The notes: generated from the sequence alone by a model not told the origin. Counted from the stretch's first letter, positions 36,163 through 46,417 are shown. The stretch: 64,000 nt of DNA from Chromobacterium alticapitis (GCF_002924365.1 NZ_PQWB01000036.1:1-64000), one strand, 5' to 3'. Made by a program: numbers and translations.

Positions 36163-37458
36163 TCATTGTTGTTGCAGCGTCAGCCGCGTGTATTTGCCGA
36201 AAGCCGAGTACGAGGACACGATGACGCGCTCGCCGGCCTTCAATCCATCCAGTATTTCCAGCTGGGTCTGGCTGCGCCGGCCGATGCGGATGGCGCGGCG
36301 CTCGGCATGGCTGCCGTCCGCGCTCAGCGCCATGACCCAGTTGCCGCCGGTGTCGTTGACGAAAGCGCCGTTGGGCACCACCAGTCCCTGCGCCGGCCGG
36401 CCCAGCGTCAGCCTGCCGTCCAGCCCCTGGCCCGCGTTCAGCGACGCCGCCGGTTGCGCGCCAAACTGCAACTCGACCTGAAAATGGCCGTCTTGCACCT
36501 GCGGATTGATATTGCTCACGGTCGCGTCCACCGTCTTGCCGCCATCCAGCTCGATGGCGGCGCGCTGTCCGCGCCGCGTCCGCGCCAGATAAAACTCGTC
36601 CACCTGCGCCGTCAGCTTGTAGCGGCCCAGGCTGTCCACCCGCCCGGCTCTATCTCCCGGCTTCAGCGAGCTGCCCACCTGGGCGGTGAAATTAGTCAGC
36701 TGGCCATCCATGGGCGCGCGCAGCGACAAGGCGGCCAGCGTGTCCGCCGCCATCCGCGTGCCGCGGCTCAACTCGTCCTGCGCCTGCTGCATCTGCCTGA
36801 GCGCGGTCTCCTTGATGCCCAGCTCGTTCGCCTGGCTTTGCCGCTCATCGCGGTAGTCATCGCGGTATTGCTGCAGCCGATCGCGCGAATCCTCCAGCGC
36901 GGCGGTGGAAATGAAACCCTGCGCCGCCAGCGCCGCGTCGCGTTTGTACTGGCGCTCCTGCTGCTTCAGCTTCAGCGCCAGATCGCTGAGGCGGCGGCGG
37001 TAATCGCTGCGTGTCGCCTCCAGCTGTTCCCGCGTGGAGGACAGGTTGGCGTATTGCTGCGCCAGGTCGGACTTGCGTGCCAGTAGGTCCAGTTGGCGCT
37101 GAGGATTGGACAGGCGCAACAACACCTGGCCGGCCTTGACCTTGTCGCCGTCATGCGCCAGCACCTCGTCCACCCGGCCACCCTCCACCAGGTCCAATAG
37201 CACGGACTGAGCCGGCTGCACCGTGGCGCGCAGGATCACTTCGTCGCTGAAGCTGCCCTGCGCGACCGTTGCGATCTGCAGCTCGCCCGCCGCCACGCGC
37301 AAGCCGGAAGGCTGCCAGGCCCACCAGCCCAAGCCCCCCGCCATCGCCGCCGCCAGCGCGGCCAGCCCTATCACGCGGCCGCGGCTCCAGCGCTTGCGCG
37401 CCACCGCCTCATCCATGGCCGCGCCGCTGACCGGCGCCTCCGCGCGCGCCTCGCTCAT
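36163..37458 (-). CDS. HlyD/MacA-type periplasmic adaptor
   Basis: A 431-residue membrane-fusion protein started at the ATG at 37458 (GGGAG upstream; overlaps the preceding small gene). There is one N-terminal helix (VIGLAALAAAMAGGLGWWAW, about 29-50), a split lipoyl domain (ILRATVQPAQSVLL... and ALSLRAPMDGQLTNF), a long coiled-coil hairpin (about 130-235) and beta-barrel domains. Such adaptors link an inner-membrane ABC pump with an outer-membrane channel. No channel gene is nearby, so a TolC from elsewhere would be needed. Confidence 0.9.
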   Translation of the reverse strand: MSEARAEAPVSGAAMDEAVARKRWSRGRVIGLAALAAAMAGGLGWWAWQPSGLRVAAGELQIATVAQGSFSDEVILRATVQPAQSVLLDLVEGGRVDEVLAHDGDKVKAGQVLLRLSNPQRQLDLLARKSDLAQQYANLSSTREQLEATRSDYRRRLSDLALKLKQQERQYKRDAALAAQGFISTAALEDSRDRLQQYRDDYRDERQSQANELGIKETALRQMQQAQDELSRGTRMAADTLAALSLRAPMDGQLTNFTAQVGSSLKPGDRAGRVDSLGRYKLTAQVDEFYLARTRRGQRAAIELDGGKTVDATVSNINPQVQDGHFQVELQFGAQPAASLNAGQGLDGRLTLGRPAQGLVVPNGAFVNDTGGNWVMALSADGSHAERRAIRIGRRSQTQLEILDGLKAGERVIVSSYSAFGKYTRLTLQQQ

Positions 37459-37643
37459 GCCGCCGCTCCCGCCGGCCAGGACACATGCAGCTCCAGCCGC
37501 AGCACCGCCAGATGGGCCGCCACATGCATGCCGCCTTGTCCCACATGGCAGGCCAGGGACAGCGGCGCGTTCCGCAGCGTCATGGCCAGGCATACGGACA
37601 AGGCCAGCGCCGCGCACAGTATCAAGGGGGTTGTGCTCTTCAT
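37455..37643 (-). CDS. 62-residue exported or membrane peptide at the head of the efflux operon
   Basis: A short protein starting MKSTTPLILCAALALSVCLAM, a signal-peptide-like or membrane helix, followed by a tail with two histidines and one cysteine that ends HVSWPAGAAA. Its TGA overlaps the ATG of the adaptor gene (ATGA), a sign of translational coupling. A sigma-54 promoter lies about 33 bp upstream of its start. I do not recognise a family. It could be a leader peptide, a small pump component, or the start of a peptide cargo. Confidence 0.6.
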   Translation of the reverse strand: MKSTTPLILCAALALSVCLAMTLRNAPLSLACHVGQGGMHVAAHLAVLRLELHVSWPAGAAA

Positions 37644-37675
37644 GTCATCACCTCACTTTGCTTACCCCCCATCTA

Positions 37676-37691
37676 AGCAAGCCGCATGCCA
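37676..37691 (-). promoter_or_regulatory. sigma-54 (-24/-12) promoter of the efflux operon
   Basis: On the minus strand the sequence is TGGCATGCGGCTTGCT, with GG and GC ten bases apart exactly as in the consensus TGGCAC-N5-TTGCA. Transcription would start near 37666, about 22 bp before the ATG of the 62-residue gene. A sigma-54 activator gene is encoded next door, which strongly supports the call. Confidence 0.8.
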
Positions 37692-37740
37692 GCAATTAAT
37701 ATATTGAATTTAAAAGAAAAAATTAAAATCAATCGCAAAG

Positions 37741-37800
37741 CTGTCCGATAACGGACAGCTAAGCCTGTCCGATAGTGGACAGTGTCCGCTCCGCGGACAC
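37741..37800. promoter_or_regulatory. three palindromic enhancer sites
   Basis: Three dyads share the half-sites TGTCCG and CGGACA: 37742-37757 (spacer ATAA), 37766-37781 (spacer ATAG, one mismatch) and 37783-37799 (5-base spacer, in a 19-base perfect dyad). They lie about 75-135 bp upstream of the sigma-54 start site, the normal distance for an NtrC-type activator, and about 68-127 bp before the activator gene itself, so autoregulation is likely. Confidence 0.8.
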
Positions 37801-37867
37801 ATCGCGCTTGCCAAGCAGGCCTCCACGCAGCAACATCATGCCCTTGTGCTAACAAAAAGCTGGAGCC

Positions 37868-39194
<1,327 letters not shown>

Positions 39195-39211
<17 letters not shown>

Positions 39212-40400
39212 CGGCCCGCGCAGCCTGCTGCCGCTGCAAAGCGCCGGCCTCGCCGCCGCCGCCGCGCTGGCCGCGTACTGGCGCGACTCTCCGCGGCTGC
39301 TGGCGCTGTGCCTGCTAGTCGGCCTGCTGTTCGCCGCCTGGCAATGGCGCGGCCACGCGCGCCTGCTACGGCAAGCCGCCCTACCGCACATGGAGCCTCC
39401 TCCGCCTCAGCTTGCCAGGCAAGCCATCCATCCGCCGGAAATCCGGCTGGAGCACGCGCCGGTCGCCCTGTTCCGCCTCAGCGGCGAACAGGCCGAGCCG
39501 CTGAACGCGCGCGCGCGCAAGCTGGCCGCGCCCGGCAATAGCTGTGACGCGGCAGCCCTGTACCGCCAGTTGCAGGAGCAGGATGGCGAGCGGCGCTGGA
39601 TACGCTTCGAAACCGAGCGCGGCGTGGAGCGGGCGCTGGCCTCGGCCAGCAGCCTGGTCATAGAAGGCCGGCCTGAGCGCCTGCTGGCGCTGCTGCCGCT
39701 GGAGAGCGAGCTGGAGGCGGAGACGCTGCGCGCCTGGCAACAGCTGGTGCACGTGCTGACGCATGAAATCATGAACTCGCTGACGCCGGTGGCTTCGCTG
39801 TCGCGCAGCGCCGCCGGCATGCTGGACGAAACGGCGGCTTTGCCCGACGGGCTGCGCCAGGAGCTGGAGCTGGCTTTCGCCGCCATCAGCCGGCGGGCCG
39901 ACAGCCTGGCCGATTTCGTCGCCAGTTACCGCAGCCTGTCGGCGCTGCCTGAGCCGGCGCCGGAAATCGTCCGCATCGCCGAATTGTTCGAACGCTTGCA
40001 AGCGCTGACCGCACCCAGCTGGAAATCGCGCGGCGGCCAGGCCGTCTTCAGCGTGGAGCCGCCGACGCTGGAGCTGAAAGCGGACGGCGGCCAGCTGGAG
40101 CAGGCGCTGATCAATTTGATCAAGAACGCCTACGAAGCCACCGCCCCGCAAAGCGAAGCCAGACTCGCCGTCAGCGCCAGCCTGGCGCGAGGCGGCCGCT
40201 TGCGGCTGGAAGTCAGCGACAACGGCCCCGGCGTGCCGGAAGACAAGATAGAGCAGATCTTCACGCCTTTCTATTCGACCAAGGCCAAGGGCCGCGGCAT
40301 AGGCCTGGCCCTGGTCCGCCAGCTGGTGAACGGCAACGGCGGCACCGTGCGTTACGCGCGCAGCGTATCCGGCGGCGCGCGGCTGATACTGACCTTCTAA
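39195..40400 (+). CDS. sensor histidine kinase paired with the NtrC-type regulator
   Basis: A 401-residue protein started at MACKLDGPRSLLPL (39195), overlapping the regulator gene. Two close hydrophobic helices (about 10-28 and 33-50) anchor it with almost no periplasmic part, so the signal is probably sensed in the membrane or through a partner. A PAS-like region (about 80-175) precedes the H-box LTHEIMNSLTPV (His190). The ATPase domain has NLIKNAYEAT, DNGPGVPE and FYSTKAKGRGIGLAL. It should phosphorylate Asp54 of the regulator. Confidence 0.9.
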
Positions 40401-40520
40401 CTAGCCCATACATTCCTAAGTCATTAGTTTTGCTGAAATTATTAGATAACAAAAAATGACAAAGTGATAAATTGTATTTTCCGAAATTGCCACAGGACCA
40501 GCGCTGCCTGGCTTGATTCC

Positions 40521-43205
40521 GTGAAAATACAAAATACTTTTAAGCTCAAAGTCATAACAACGGCGCTGCTAGCGGCAGCCGGCCTGGCCCACGCCGGCGA
40601 CGCCGCCCAGCCGGATGCGCTGGACAAGGTCACCGTCACCGGCTCCCGCATCGCCCGCTCCGCCAAGGAAGGCCCCGCCAGCGTCACCGTGATCAGCGGC
40701 GCCGACATCGAGAAGCAAGGCTATGCCAACGTCTACGACGCGCTGGATGGACTAACGCAGAACACCGGCTTCACCCAGGGAGCGGACTTCGGCAACACCT
40801 TCACGCCGGCCGCCAACGCGATCAGCCTGCGCGGCCTAGGGCCCAATCACACGCTGACCCTGATCAACGGCCGCCGCATGGCCGACTACCCCACCGCGTA
40901 TGACGGCCAGGTCAATTTCGTCAATCTGGCCAATATTCCATCCGCGCTGATTGACCGCATCGAAATCCTCAACGGCGGCGCCTCGGCCATTTACGGCTCG
41001 GACGCCATCGCCGGCGTAGTCAACATCATTCTGAAAAAGAAGATCGACGGCGCCAGCATCAACCTCAAGGCCGGCGGCACCGAGCATCACGGCGGCGAGA
41101 ATATCCGCCTGCAGCTGACCGGCGGCAAAAGCTGGGATCAGCTCAGCCTGATCTACGGCCTGGAACTGAGCGAGCGCCAGCCCATCTGGGCGCGACAGCG
41201 CGGCTTCATGTCCAGCTCCACCGCCCAGGGCGAAGCGCCCTCGCCCGTCCTATCCCGCCGCATCGCCGGCGGCAGCTATCTCGACGCCGGCGGCGCCTGC
41301 GGCAACTTCGCGGGCCTGTTCGCGGGCAGCGTGCAAACCGTGGGCAACGCGCAAAAGGGCTATTGCGCCAGCGGCATGCTCAAGCCATCCTACTGGACGC
41401 TGCAAACCGCCAATCGCAGCCAGAACGGCTTTCTCAGCCTGGATTTCCCGCTCAACGCCCACCTTGAGCTGTTCAGCGACGCCGTGTTGGGATTCAACCA
41501 TACCGAAAACAACACCCGCGGCCCCAATTGGACTGCCGCGGCCGGTCAGGGCGGCTATTTTCTCAACAACAACACCGGCAACTATGAAATCTGGAACAAG
41601 CGCTTCGCGCCGGAAGAACTGGGCGGCGCCAGCCAGTACAATCGCCAATGGGACGATCTATCCGCCAACCTGACGGTCGGCGCCCGCGGCGAACTGAGCG
41701 GCAGCTGGAACTACGAAACCGCCTACAATGCCTCGCTTTACACCAGCCGCGCCGCCACGCCCATGCTGCTGGCCGGCGTCAACGACTACTTCCTCGGCCC
41801 GCAGTTGGGCGTGGATGGCAGCGGCGTACCCATCTACTCGCCGAATCTCTCGCGCTTCTACCAGCCATTGACGCCGGCCCAGGCATCCAGCCTGATAGGT
41901 GACAGCGTCAGCCATAACAAATCCTGGTTGCAAGTGCTGAGCCTGAGCGCCAACGGCGACGCCTTCCAGCTGCCAGCCGGCCCGGCCCGACTGGCCGGAC
42001 TGGCCGAATGGGGCAGCCAGGGCTTCAGCAACGATCCCGAGCAGAAACTGAATCAGGGCGTGTTCTACAACGCCGGCCCGGCCATCCGCTCCAACGGCGC
42101 CCGCTCGCGCGAGGCCCTGGGCGCGGAACTGCTGCTGCCCCTGGCCAAGCCCGTCAACCTGACGCTGTCCGGCCGCTACGACCGCTACGAGATCAGCAGC
42201 GGCAGCGAGGGCAAGTTCACTTACGGCGCCGGCCTGGAATACCGTCCGACAGGCTCGCTGCTGCTGCGCGGCAACTACGCCACCAGCTTCCGCGCGCCGG
42301 ACATGAGCTATCTGTTCCAGACCCAGACGCGCGGCTATTACGCCTCCACAACCGATTACTGGCGCTGCGCGCAAGCCGGCCAGCCGCTGGCCAGCTGCCA
42401 ATACGCCAACGTGTCGCCCGGCTCCAACTACGTCAGCAACGGCAATGCCAATCTGAAACCGGAAAGCGGCAAATCGTACGGCCTCGGCTTCGTCTGGTCG
42501 GCCAGCAAGGACGCCGACCTGTCCATTGATTACTGGAACATCGCCATCGACGACCTGGTCACCACGCTCGATCCCGACCTCCTGCTGCGCACCGAAGCGG
42601 CCTGCCGCTCCGGCAGCTACGACATTCACTCGGCGCTATGCCAGGACGCGCTGAACCGCATCGTGCGCAATCCGGCCAACGCGCTGGTGGACCCGGGCGC
42701 GATCAACAGCATCGTGGTCAACCCGATCAACGCCGCCAGCGAGCGCACCAGCGGCATAGACCTGAACGCCAAATACCGTCTGCGCACCGCCAGGCTGGGG
42801 GAGTTTCTGTTCAAGGCCGCCTATACCAAGGTGCTGACGCACACCTATCAACAGTTTTCCGGCGATCCGGTGCAGGACAAGCTGACCGACATGAGCAATA
42901 CCGACTGGCCGGACAAGCTGGACTTCACCACCACCTGGCATATCGGCGACTGGACCTCCACGCTGCTGCTGACCCGCTACGGCAAGATCCCGAACAGCGC
43001 CGGCACCGGCTACCTGACGCCGACCGTACTGGCCAACCTCAACTTGAGCTACCTGTTGAGCAAGCAAACCACCGCCAGCCTGATCGTCAACAATGTGCAG
43101 GATTTCATCAAGAAGGACTATAGCGGCGGCTGGCCCTACTACCCGGTGGGCAGCTACAAACCCTACGGCCGCCAGGCCTGGCTGGAGGTCAACCACAGCT
43201 TCTGA
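40521..43205 (+). CDS. TonB-dependent outer-membrane receptor
   Basis: An 894-residue receptor started at a GTG (40521) that gives a good signal peptide (VKIQNTFKLKVITTALLAAAGLAHA). A TonB box-like DKVTVTGSRI and a plug domain (about 45-165, with ISLRGLGPNHTLTLINGRR and SAIYGSDAIAGVVNI) precede a 22-strand barrel ending in the aromatic EVNHSF. It belongs to the larger TonB-dependent receptors that import peptides, sugars or siderophores; the ligand is not evident. The 120-bp upstream gap is AT-rich. It follows the kinase gene on the same strand. Confidence 0.92.
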   Translation: MKIQNTFKLKVITTALLAAAGLAHAGDAAQPDALDKVTVTGSRIARSAKEGPASVTVISGADIEKQGYANVYDALDGLTQNTGFTQGADFGNTFTPAANAISLRGLGPNHTLTLINGRRMADYPTAYDGQVNFVNLANIPSALIDRIEILNGGASAIYGSDAIAGVVNIILKKKIDGASINLKAGGTEHHGGENIRLQLTGGKSWDQLSLIYGLELSERQPIWARQRGFMSSSTAQGEAPSPVLSRRIAGGSYLDAGGACGNFAGLFAGSVQTVGNAQKGYCASGMLKPSYWTLQTANRSQNGFLSLDFPLNAHLELFSDAVLGFNHTENNTRGPNWTAAAGQGGYFLNNNTGNYEIWNKRFAPEELGGASQYNRQWDDLSANLTVGARGELSGSWNYETAYNASLYTSRAATPMLLAGVNDYFLGPQLGVDGSGVPIYSPNLSRFYQPLTPAQASSLIGDSVSHNKSWLQVLSLSANGDAFQLPAGPARLAGLAEWGSQGFSNDPEQKLNQGVFYNAGPAIRSNGARSREALGAELLLPLAKPVNLTLSGRYDRYEISSGSEGKFTYGAGLEYRPTGSLLLRGNYATSFRAPDMSYLFQTQTRGYYASTTDYWRCAQAGQPLASCQYANVSPGSNYVSNGNANLKPESGKSYGLGFVWSASKDADLSIDYWNIAIDDLVTTLDPDLLLRTEAACRSGSYDIHSALCQDALNRIVRNPANALVDPGAINSIVVNPINAASERTSGIDLNAKYRLRTARLGEFLFKAAYTKVLTHTYQQFSGDPVQDKLTDMSNTDWPDKLDFTTTWHIGDWTSTLLLTRYGKIPNSAGTGYLTPTVLANLNLSYLLSKQTTASLIVNNVQDFIKKDYSGGWPYYPVGSYKPYGRQAWLEVNHSF

Positions 43206-43214
43206 TGGCGCCAC

Positions 43215-43234
43215 GGGATGCCTCCCGGCATCCC
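43215..43234 (+). terminator. hairpin after the TonB-dependent receptor gene
   Basis: GGGATGCC pairs with GGCATCCC around TCCC, 9 bp after the stop. There is no T-run, so only a weak terminator call. Confidence 0.4.
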
Positions 43235-43280
43235 GCGCCGCGGCCGCCTGTTAAAATGGCGCCGCGGCGGCTGAAAACGC

Positions 43281-43315
43281 AAAAAGCCCAGCATTTTGCA
43301 ATGCTGGGCTTTTTT
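43281..43315 (-). terminator. terminator of the Ser-Arg-Glu tRNA operon
   Basis: GCCCAGCATT and AATGCTGGGC are separated by a four-base loop and flanked by AAAAA and TTTTTT, so it works on both strands. The stem is identical to the terminator at 30467-30501; only the loop differs. Confidence 0.9.
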
Positions 43316-43321
43316 GAATCT

Positions 43322-43396
43322 TGGCGTCCCCACGGGGAATCGAACCCCGGCTACCGCCGTGAAAGGGCGGTGTTCTAACCGCTAAACTATAGGGAC
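43322..43396 (-). tRNA. tRNA-Glu (TTC), third copy
   Basis: 75 bases with encoded CCA, same sequence as the two plus-strand copies near 30.3 kb. Last gene of the leftward Ser-Arg-Glu operon. Confidence 0.95.
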
Positions 43397-43399
43397 AGC

Positions 43400-43476
43400 T
43401 GGTGCACCCGGAGCGATTCGAACGCCCGACCCCCTGGTTCGTAGCCAGATACTCTATCCAACTGAGCTACGGGTGC
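43400..43476 (-). tRNA. tRNA-Arg (ACG), third copy
   Basis: 77 bases with encoded CCA. It differs from the two copies near 30.2 kb by one base at the start of the variable loop (CCAGGGGGTC here, CCAGAGGGTC there). Anticodon ACG. Confidence 0.95.
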
Positions 43477-43482
43477 AGTTTC

Positions 43483-43576
43483 TGGCGGAGAAAGAGGGAT
43501 TCGAACCCTCGATACAGGTTTAAGCCCGTATGCTTCCTTAGCAGGGAAGTGCCTTCGACCACTCGGCCATTTCTCC
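43483..43576 (-). tRNA. tRNA-Ser (GCT)
   Basis: 94 bases with encoded CCA and the long variable arm of serine tRNAs. Acceptor GGAGAAA/TTTCTCC; anticodon loop CTGCTAA gives GCT for AGC/AGU codons. First gene of the leftward tRNA operon. Confidence 0.95.
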
Positions 43577-43590
43577 GTTCAGAGAGCGCC

Positions 43591-43619
43591 ATATTAAACA
43601 GCGCTCTTCTCACTGTCAA
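43591..43619 (-). promoter_or_regulatory. sigma-70 promoter of the Ser-Arg-Glu tRNA operon
   Basis: On the minus strand: TTGACA (43614-43619), 17-base spacer, TAATAT (43591-43596), 15 bases before the tRNA-Ser. Confidence 0.8.
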
Positions 43620-43637
43620 GCGTAAATACAAAAATAT

Positions 43638-44864
43638 TTACGCGGCCTGGTCCAGTCCGAAAACCTTATGCAATACGCGAACCGCCAGCTCCAGGTATTT
43701 CTCGTCCACCAGCACCGACACCTTGATCTCCGAGGTGGAAATCATCTGGATGTTGATGCCCTCTTCCGCCAGCGTGCGGAACATGGTGGAGGCGATGCCG
43801 CAGTGCGAGCGCATGCCCACGCCGACGATGGAAATCTTGGCTACTTTGTCGTCGGCGTCGATCTTGGCCGCGCCGATATGGGTCTGCACTTCGCGCAGGA
43901 TGGTCAGCGCGCGGTTGAACTCGCCGCGCGGCACGGTGAACGAAAAGTCCGTGGTACCGTTTTCGCCGACATTCTGGATGATCATGTCGACTTCGATATT
44001 GGCGTCGGCGATCGGTCCCAGGATCTGGTAGGCGATGCCCGGCTTGTCCGGCACGCCCTTCACATTGATGCGGGCTTCGTTGCGATCGAACGCGATGCCT
44101 GCCACTACCGCCTTTTCCATGCTCTCATCTTCCTCAAACGTAATCAGGGTGCCCTCGCCTTCGTCCTCGAAGCTGGAGAGCACGCGCAAGCGCACCTTGT
44201 ATTTGCCGGCGAACTCCACCGAGCGTATCTGCAAAACCTTGGAGCCCAGAGACGCCATCTCGATCATCTCTTCAAAGGTCACCGTCTTCAAGCGGCGGGC
44301 CTCCGGCACCACGCGCGGATCGGTAGTGTAGACGCCGTCCACATCGGTGTAGATCTGGCATTCGTCCGCCTTCAGCGCGGCGGCCAGCGCCACGGCCGAG
44401 GTATCCGAACCGCCGCGGCCCAGCGTGGTGATGTTGCCTTCCTCGTCCACGCCCTGGAAGCCGGCGACGATGACCACGCGCCCCTCCTTCAGGTCGCCGC
44501 GCATCACGCCCTCGTCTATCGACTGGATGCGGGCCTTGGTATGGGCCTGATCGGTCACCACCTTCACCTGCCAGCCGCAATAGCTCTTGGCCGGCACGCC
44601 GATTTCCTTCAGGGCCATGGCCAGCAGGCCGATGGTGACCTGCTCGCCGGTGGAGACGATCACGTCCAGCTCGCGCGGATCGGGGTAGTCCTGGATATCC
44701 TTGGCCAAAGCGATCAGGCGGTTGGTTTCGCCGCTCATCGCGGAGACCACCACCACCACATCATGCCCCTGAGCCTTCCACTTGGCGACGCGGCGGGCCA
44801 CATTCTTGATGCGCTCGGTCGTCCCGACCGAGGTGCCGCCGTACTTCTGTACGATGAGTGCCAT
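43638..44864 (-). CDS. lysC: aspartate kinase
   Basis: A 408-residue enzyme started at MALIVQKYGGTSVG (44864), the normal start for the family. Kinase domain about 1-245 (KYGGTSVG, VVVVSAMSGETNRL, GRGGSDTSAVALAA, YTDVDGVYTTDPR) followed by two ACT domains with VVAGIAFDRNEARINVKGVP and KISIVGVGMRS. It makes aspartyl phosphate, the first step to lysine, threonine and methionine, and is probably feedback-inhibited through the ACT domains. It runs towards the tRNA operon with no terminator evident between them. Confidence 0.96.
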   Translation of the reverse strand: MALIVQKYGGTSVGTTERIKNVARRVAKWKAQGHDVVVVVSAMSGETNRLIALAKDIQDYPDPRELDVIVSTGEQVTIGLLAMALKEIGVPAKSYCGWQVKVVTDQAHTKARIQSIDEGVMRGDLKEGRVVIVAGFQGVDEEGNITTLGRGGSDTSAVALAAALKADECQIYTDVDGVYTTDPRVVPEARRLKTVTFEEMIEMASLGSKVLQIRSVEFAGKYKVRLRVLSSFEDEGEGTLITFEEDESMEKAVVAGIAFDRNEARINVKGVPDKPGIAYQILGPIADANIEVDMIIQNVGENGTTDFSFTVPRGEFNRALTILREVQTHIGAAKIDADDKVAKISIVGVGMRSHCGIASTMFRTLAEEGINIQMISTSEIKVSVLVDEKYLELAVRVLHKVFGLDQAA

Positions 44865-45071
44865 ACGTGCTTCTTGATTGATAAAAGGTTGAAATATCGA
44901 GCTTCGATTCTGACCATAGAATGTGCAGAATTGCAAGACGGAATTGCCCTCGCCTTATCCCGGAGCGGAATATGGCGTCTTCCCCTCTCCGTCCGCAGGC
45001 TGTTTGCATCCCCTCGGCGCAAAGGCTACAAACAGTAAGAAGACTATATATCCGCAAGACGGGACCCCCGC

Positions 45072-46016
45072 ATGATCGCCCCTGTTCAACCCTGGCGCTG
45101 GATTCGGCTGGAAATCGGCTTGGCCGTCAACGGGGGCCTTCAATATGCTTTATTCATAAATCATCCCCTGTTCTGGCCGGCTGTAGGCTTGAGTTCCCTG
45201 CTGATCGCGCTGCTGCTGCTATGGCCCATTCCGGCGGCGGCGCCCGCCCCCGCGCCGGAGGACCCGCAGCATGCCGGTTATTGGCATAGCGTGGCGGCCC
45301 ATGTCTACGCCCTGCTGCCGCTATGGGCCGGCCACATCGCTCTGGGACGCGAACAGATAGACGACGCCGCCGGCCAGCTCACCATCCGCTTCGACGCGAT
45401 GCTGAGCCAGTTGGGCGGCAGCCAGGACCCGGCGGCCGATCCGGCCCACCCCGTGATCGCCGCGCAAGGCGCGTTGAGCGATGCGCTGGAAACGCTGCAG
45501 TTGCCGCCGCCGCTGCAAAAACGCCTGCAGCCTCAAGTGCAGCAGCTGAAGCAGGCCGGCCGCCAATTGGCGGAGATGGTTCAGAACCTGCTCGGCACGG
45601 CAGACTCTCCCCCATCCGCGATAGAAAAGATCAACGAACAGGCCAGGCAGTTGCTGCGGCAACTGGAATCCCTGGATGGCGACATCCATGCCAGCTGCCA
45701 CAGCTGCAAGCTGCGGATGGACGGCGCTCCATCCAGCGTGGACCTGCAAACCACCATACAGGAGGTGCTGATTCATCTGCAGTTCCAGGATCGGGTCAGC
45801 CAGATTCTGTCCCATGTGCAGAACGACATCTGGCAACTGGAAACCATGCTGCACGAGGCTCTGCACAGCGGCGGCGACGCGCTGCCGGAGCCGCCGGACA
45901 CAGAGGCCTGGCTCAATGCGCTGAAAAACAGCTACACCACCCATGAGCAACGCGCGCTGCACAACCGCGAACACAACGACAAGACACCGGGTGCGAGCGA
46001 CATCACATTCTTCTGA
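45072..46016 (+). CDS. membrane protein of the chemotaxis cluster (CheZ-like tail)
   Basis: A 314-residue protein with two closely spaced N-terminal helices (about 13-33 and 36-53) and a long helical cytoplasmic part. A segment near residue 236 (VLIHLQFQDRVSQILSHVQNDI) resembles the QDxxxQ helix of CheZ, and the C terminus ends SDITFF after a flexible stretch, like a CheY-binding tail. It heads the chemotaxis operon, with cheY starting 18 bp downstream. I infer a role as a membrane-bound CheY phosphatase or adaptor; it lacks the MCP signalling domain. Confidence 0.6.
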   Translation: MIAPVQPWRWIRLEIGLAVNGGLQYALFINHPLFWPAVGLSSLLIALLLLWPIPAAAPAPAPEDPQHAGYWHSVAAHVYALLPLWAGHIALGREQIDDAAGQLTIRFDAMLSQLGGSQDPAADPAHPVIAAQGALSDALETLQLPPPLQKRLQPQVQQLKQAGRQLAEMVQNLLGTADSPPSAIEKINEQARQLLRQLESLDGDIHASCHSCKLRMDGAPSSVDLQTTIQEVLIHLQFQDRVSQILSHVQNDIWQLETMLHEALHSGGDALPEPPDTEAWLNALKNSYTTHEQRALHNREHNDKTPGASDITFF

Positions 46017-46034
46017 ACGACGGGGAAGCGGCAT

Positions 46035-46403
46035 ATGACCAAAACAATATTGATCGTCGACGACTCCACCACCTTGCGGCAGGTGGTGCGGATGACGTTG
46101 GTCGGAGCCGGCTACGAAGTGCTGGAGGCCGGCAACGGCGTGGAGGCGCTGGACATTCTGGACGGACGCAAAATCCACTTGATCATCTCCGACGTCAACA
46201 TGCCGCAACTGGATGGCATCGCCCTGCTCAAGAGCATCAAGCAGCTGCCGCATTACAAATTCACTCCGGTCATCATGCTGACCACGGAATCGGCGGAAGA
46301 TAAAAAACTCGAAGGCAAGCAAGCCGGCGCCAAGGCCTGGGTGGTCAAACCCTTCCAGCCTCCTGCGCTGCTGACCGCAGTCAGCAAGCTGATCCTGCCC
46401 TGA
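46035..46403 (+). CDS. cheY: CheY-like response regulator
   Basis: A 122-residue single receiver domain: acidic pocket LIVDDSTTLR, phospho-acceptor Asp in LIISDVNMPQLDG (about 54), LTTES, and lysine in VVKPFQPP. There is no output domain. It should be phosphorylated by the CheA encoded two genes on and act on the flagellar motor or as a phosphate sink. Confidence 0.92.
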   Translation: MTKTILIVDDSTTLRQVVRMTLVGAGYEVLEAGNGVEALDILDGRKIHLIISDVNMPQLDGIALLKSIKQLPHYKFTPVIMLTTESAEDKKLEGKQAGAKAWVVKPFQPPALLTAVSKLILP

Positions 46404-46417
46404 GCCCGGAGGGAGAC

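Larger units (their letters stand above)
43281..43476 (-). repeat. right arm of a large inverted repeat (tRNA-Arg, tRNA-Glu, terminator)
   Basis: Inverted near-copy of 30306-30501. Homology ends at the 5' side of tRNA-Arg: here a tRNA-Ser precedes it, whereas on the left another Arg-Glu pair does. It marks the right border of the transport block. Confidence 0.85.

Noticed and set aside
37741-37800. Reading the palindromes as quorum-sensing lux boxes
   Set aside because: CTG and CAG are 12 bases apart in two of them, not 10, and the conserved core is TGTCCG/CGGACA. Their place upstream of a sigma-54 promoter beside an NtrC-type gene fits enhancer sites better.
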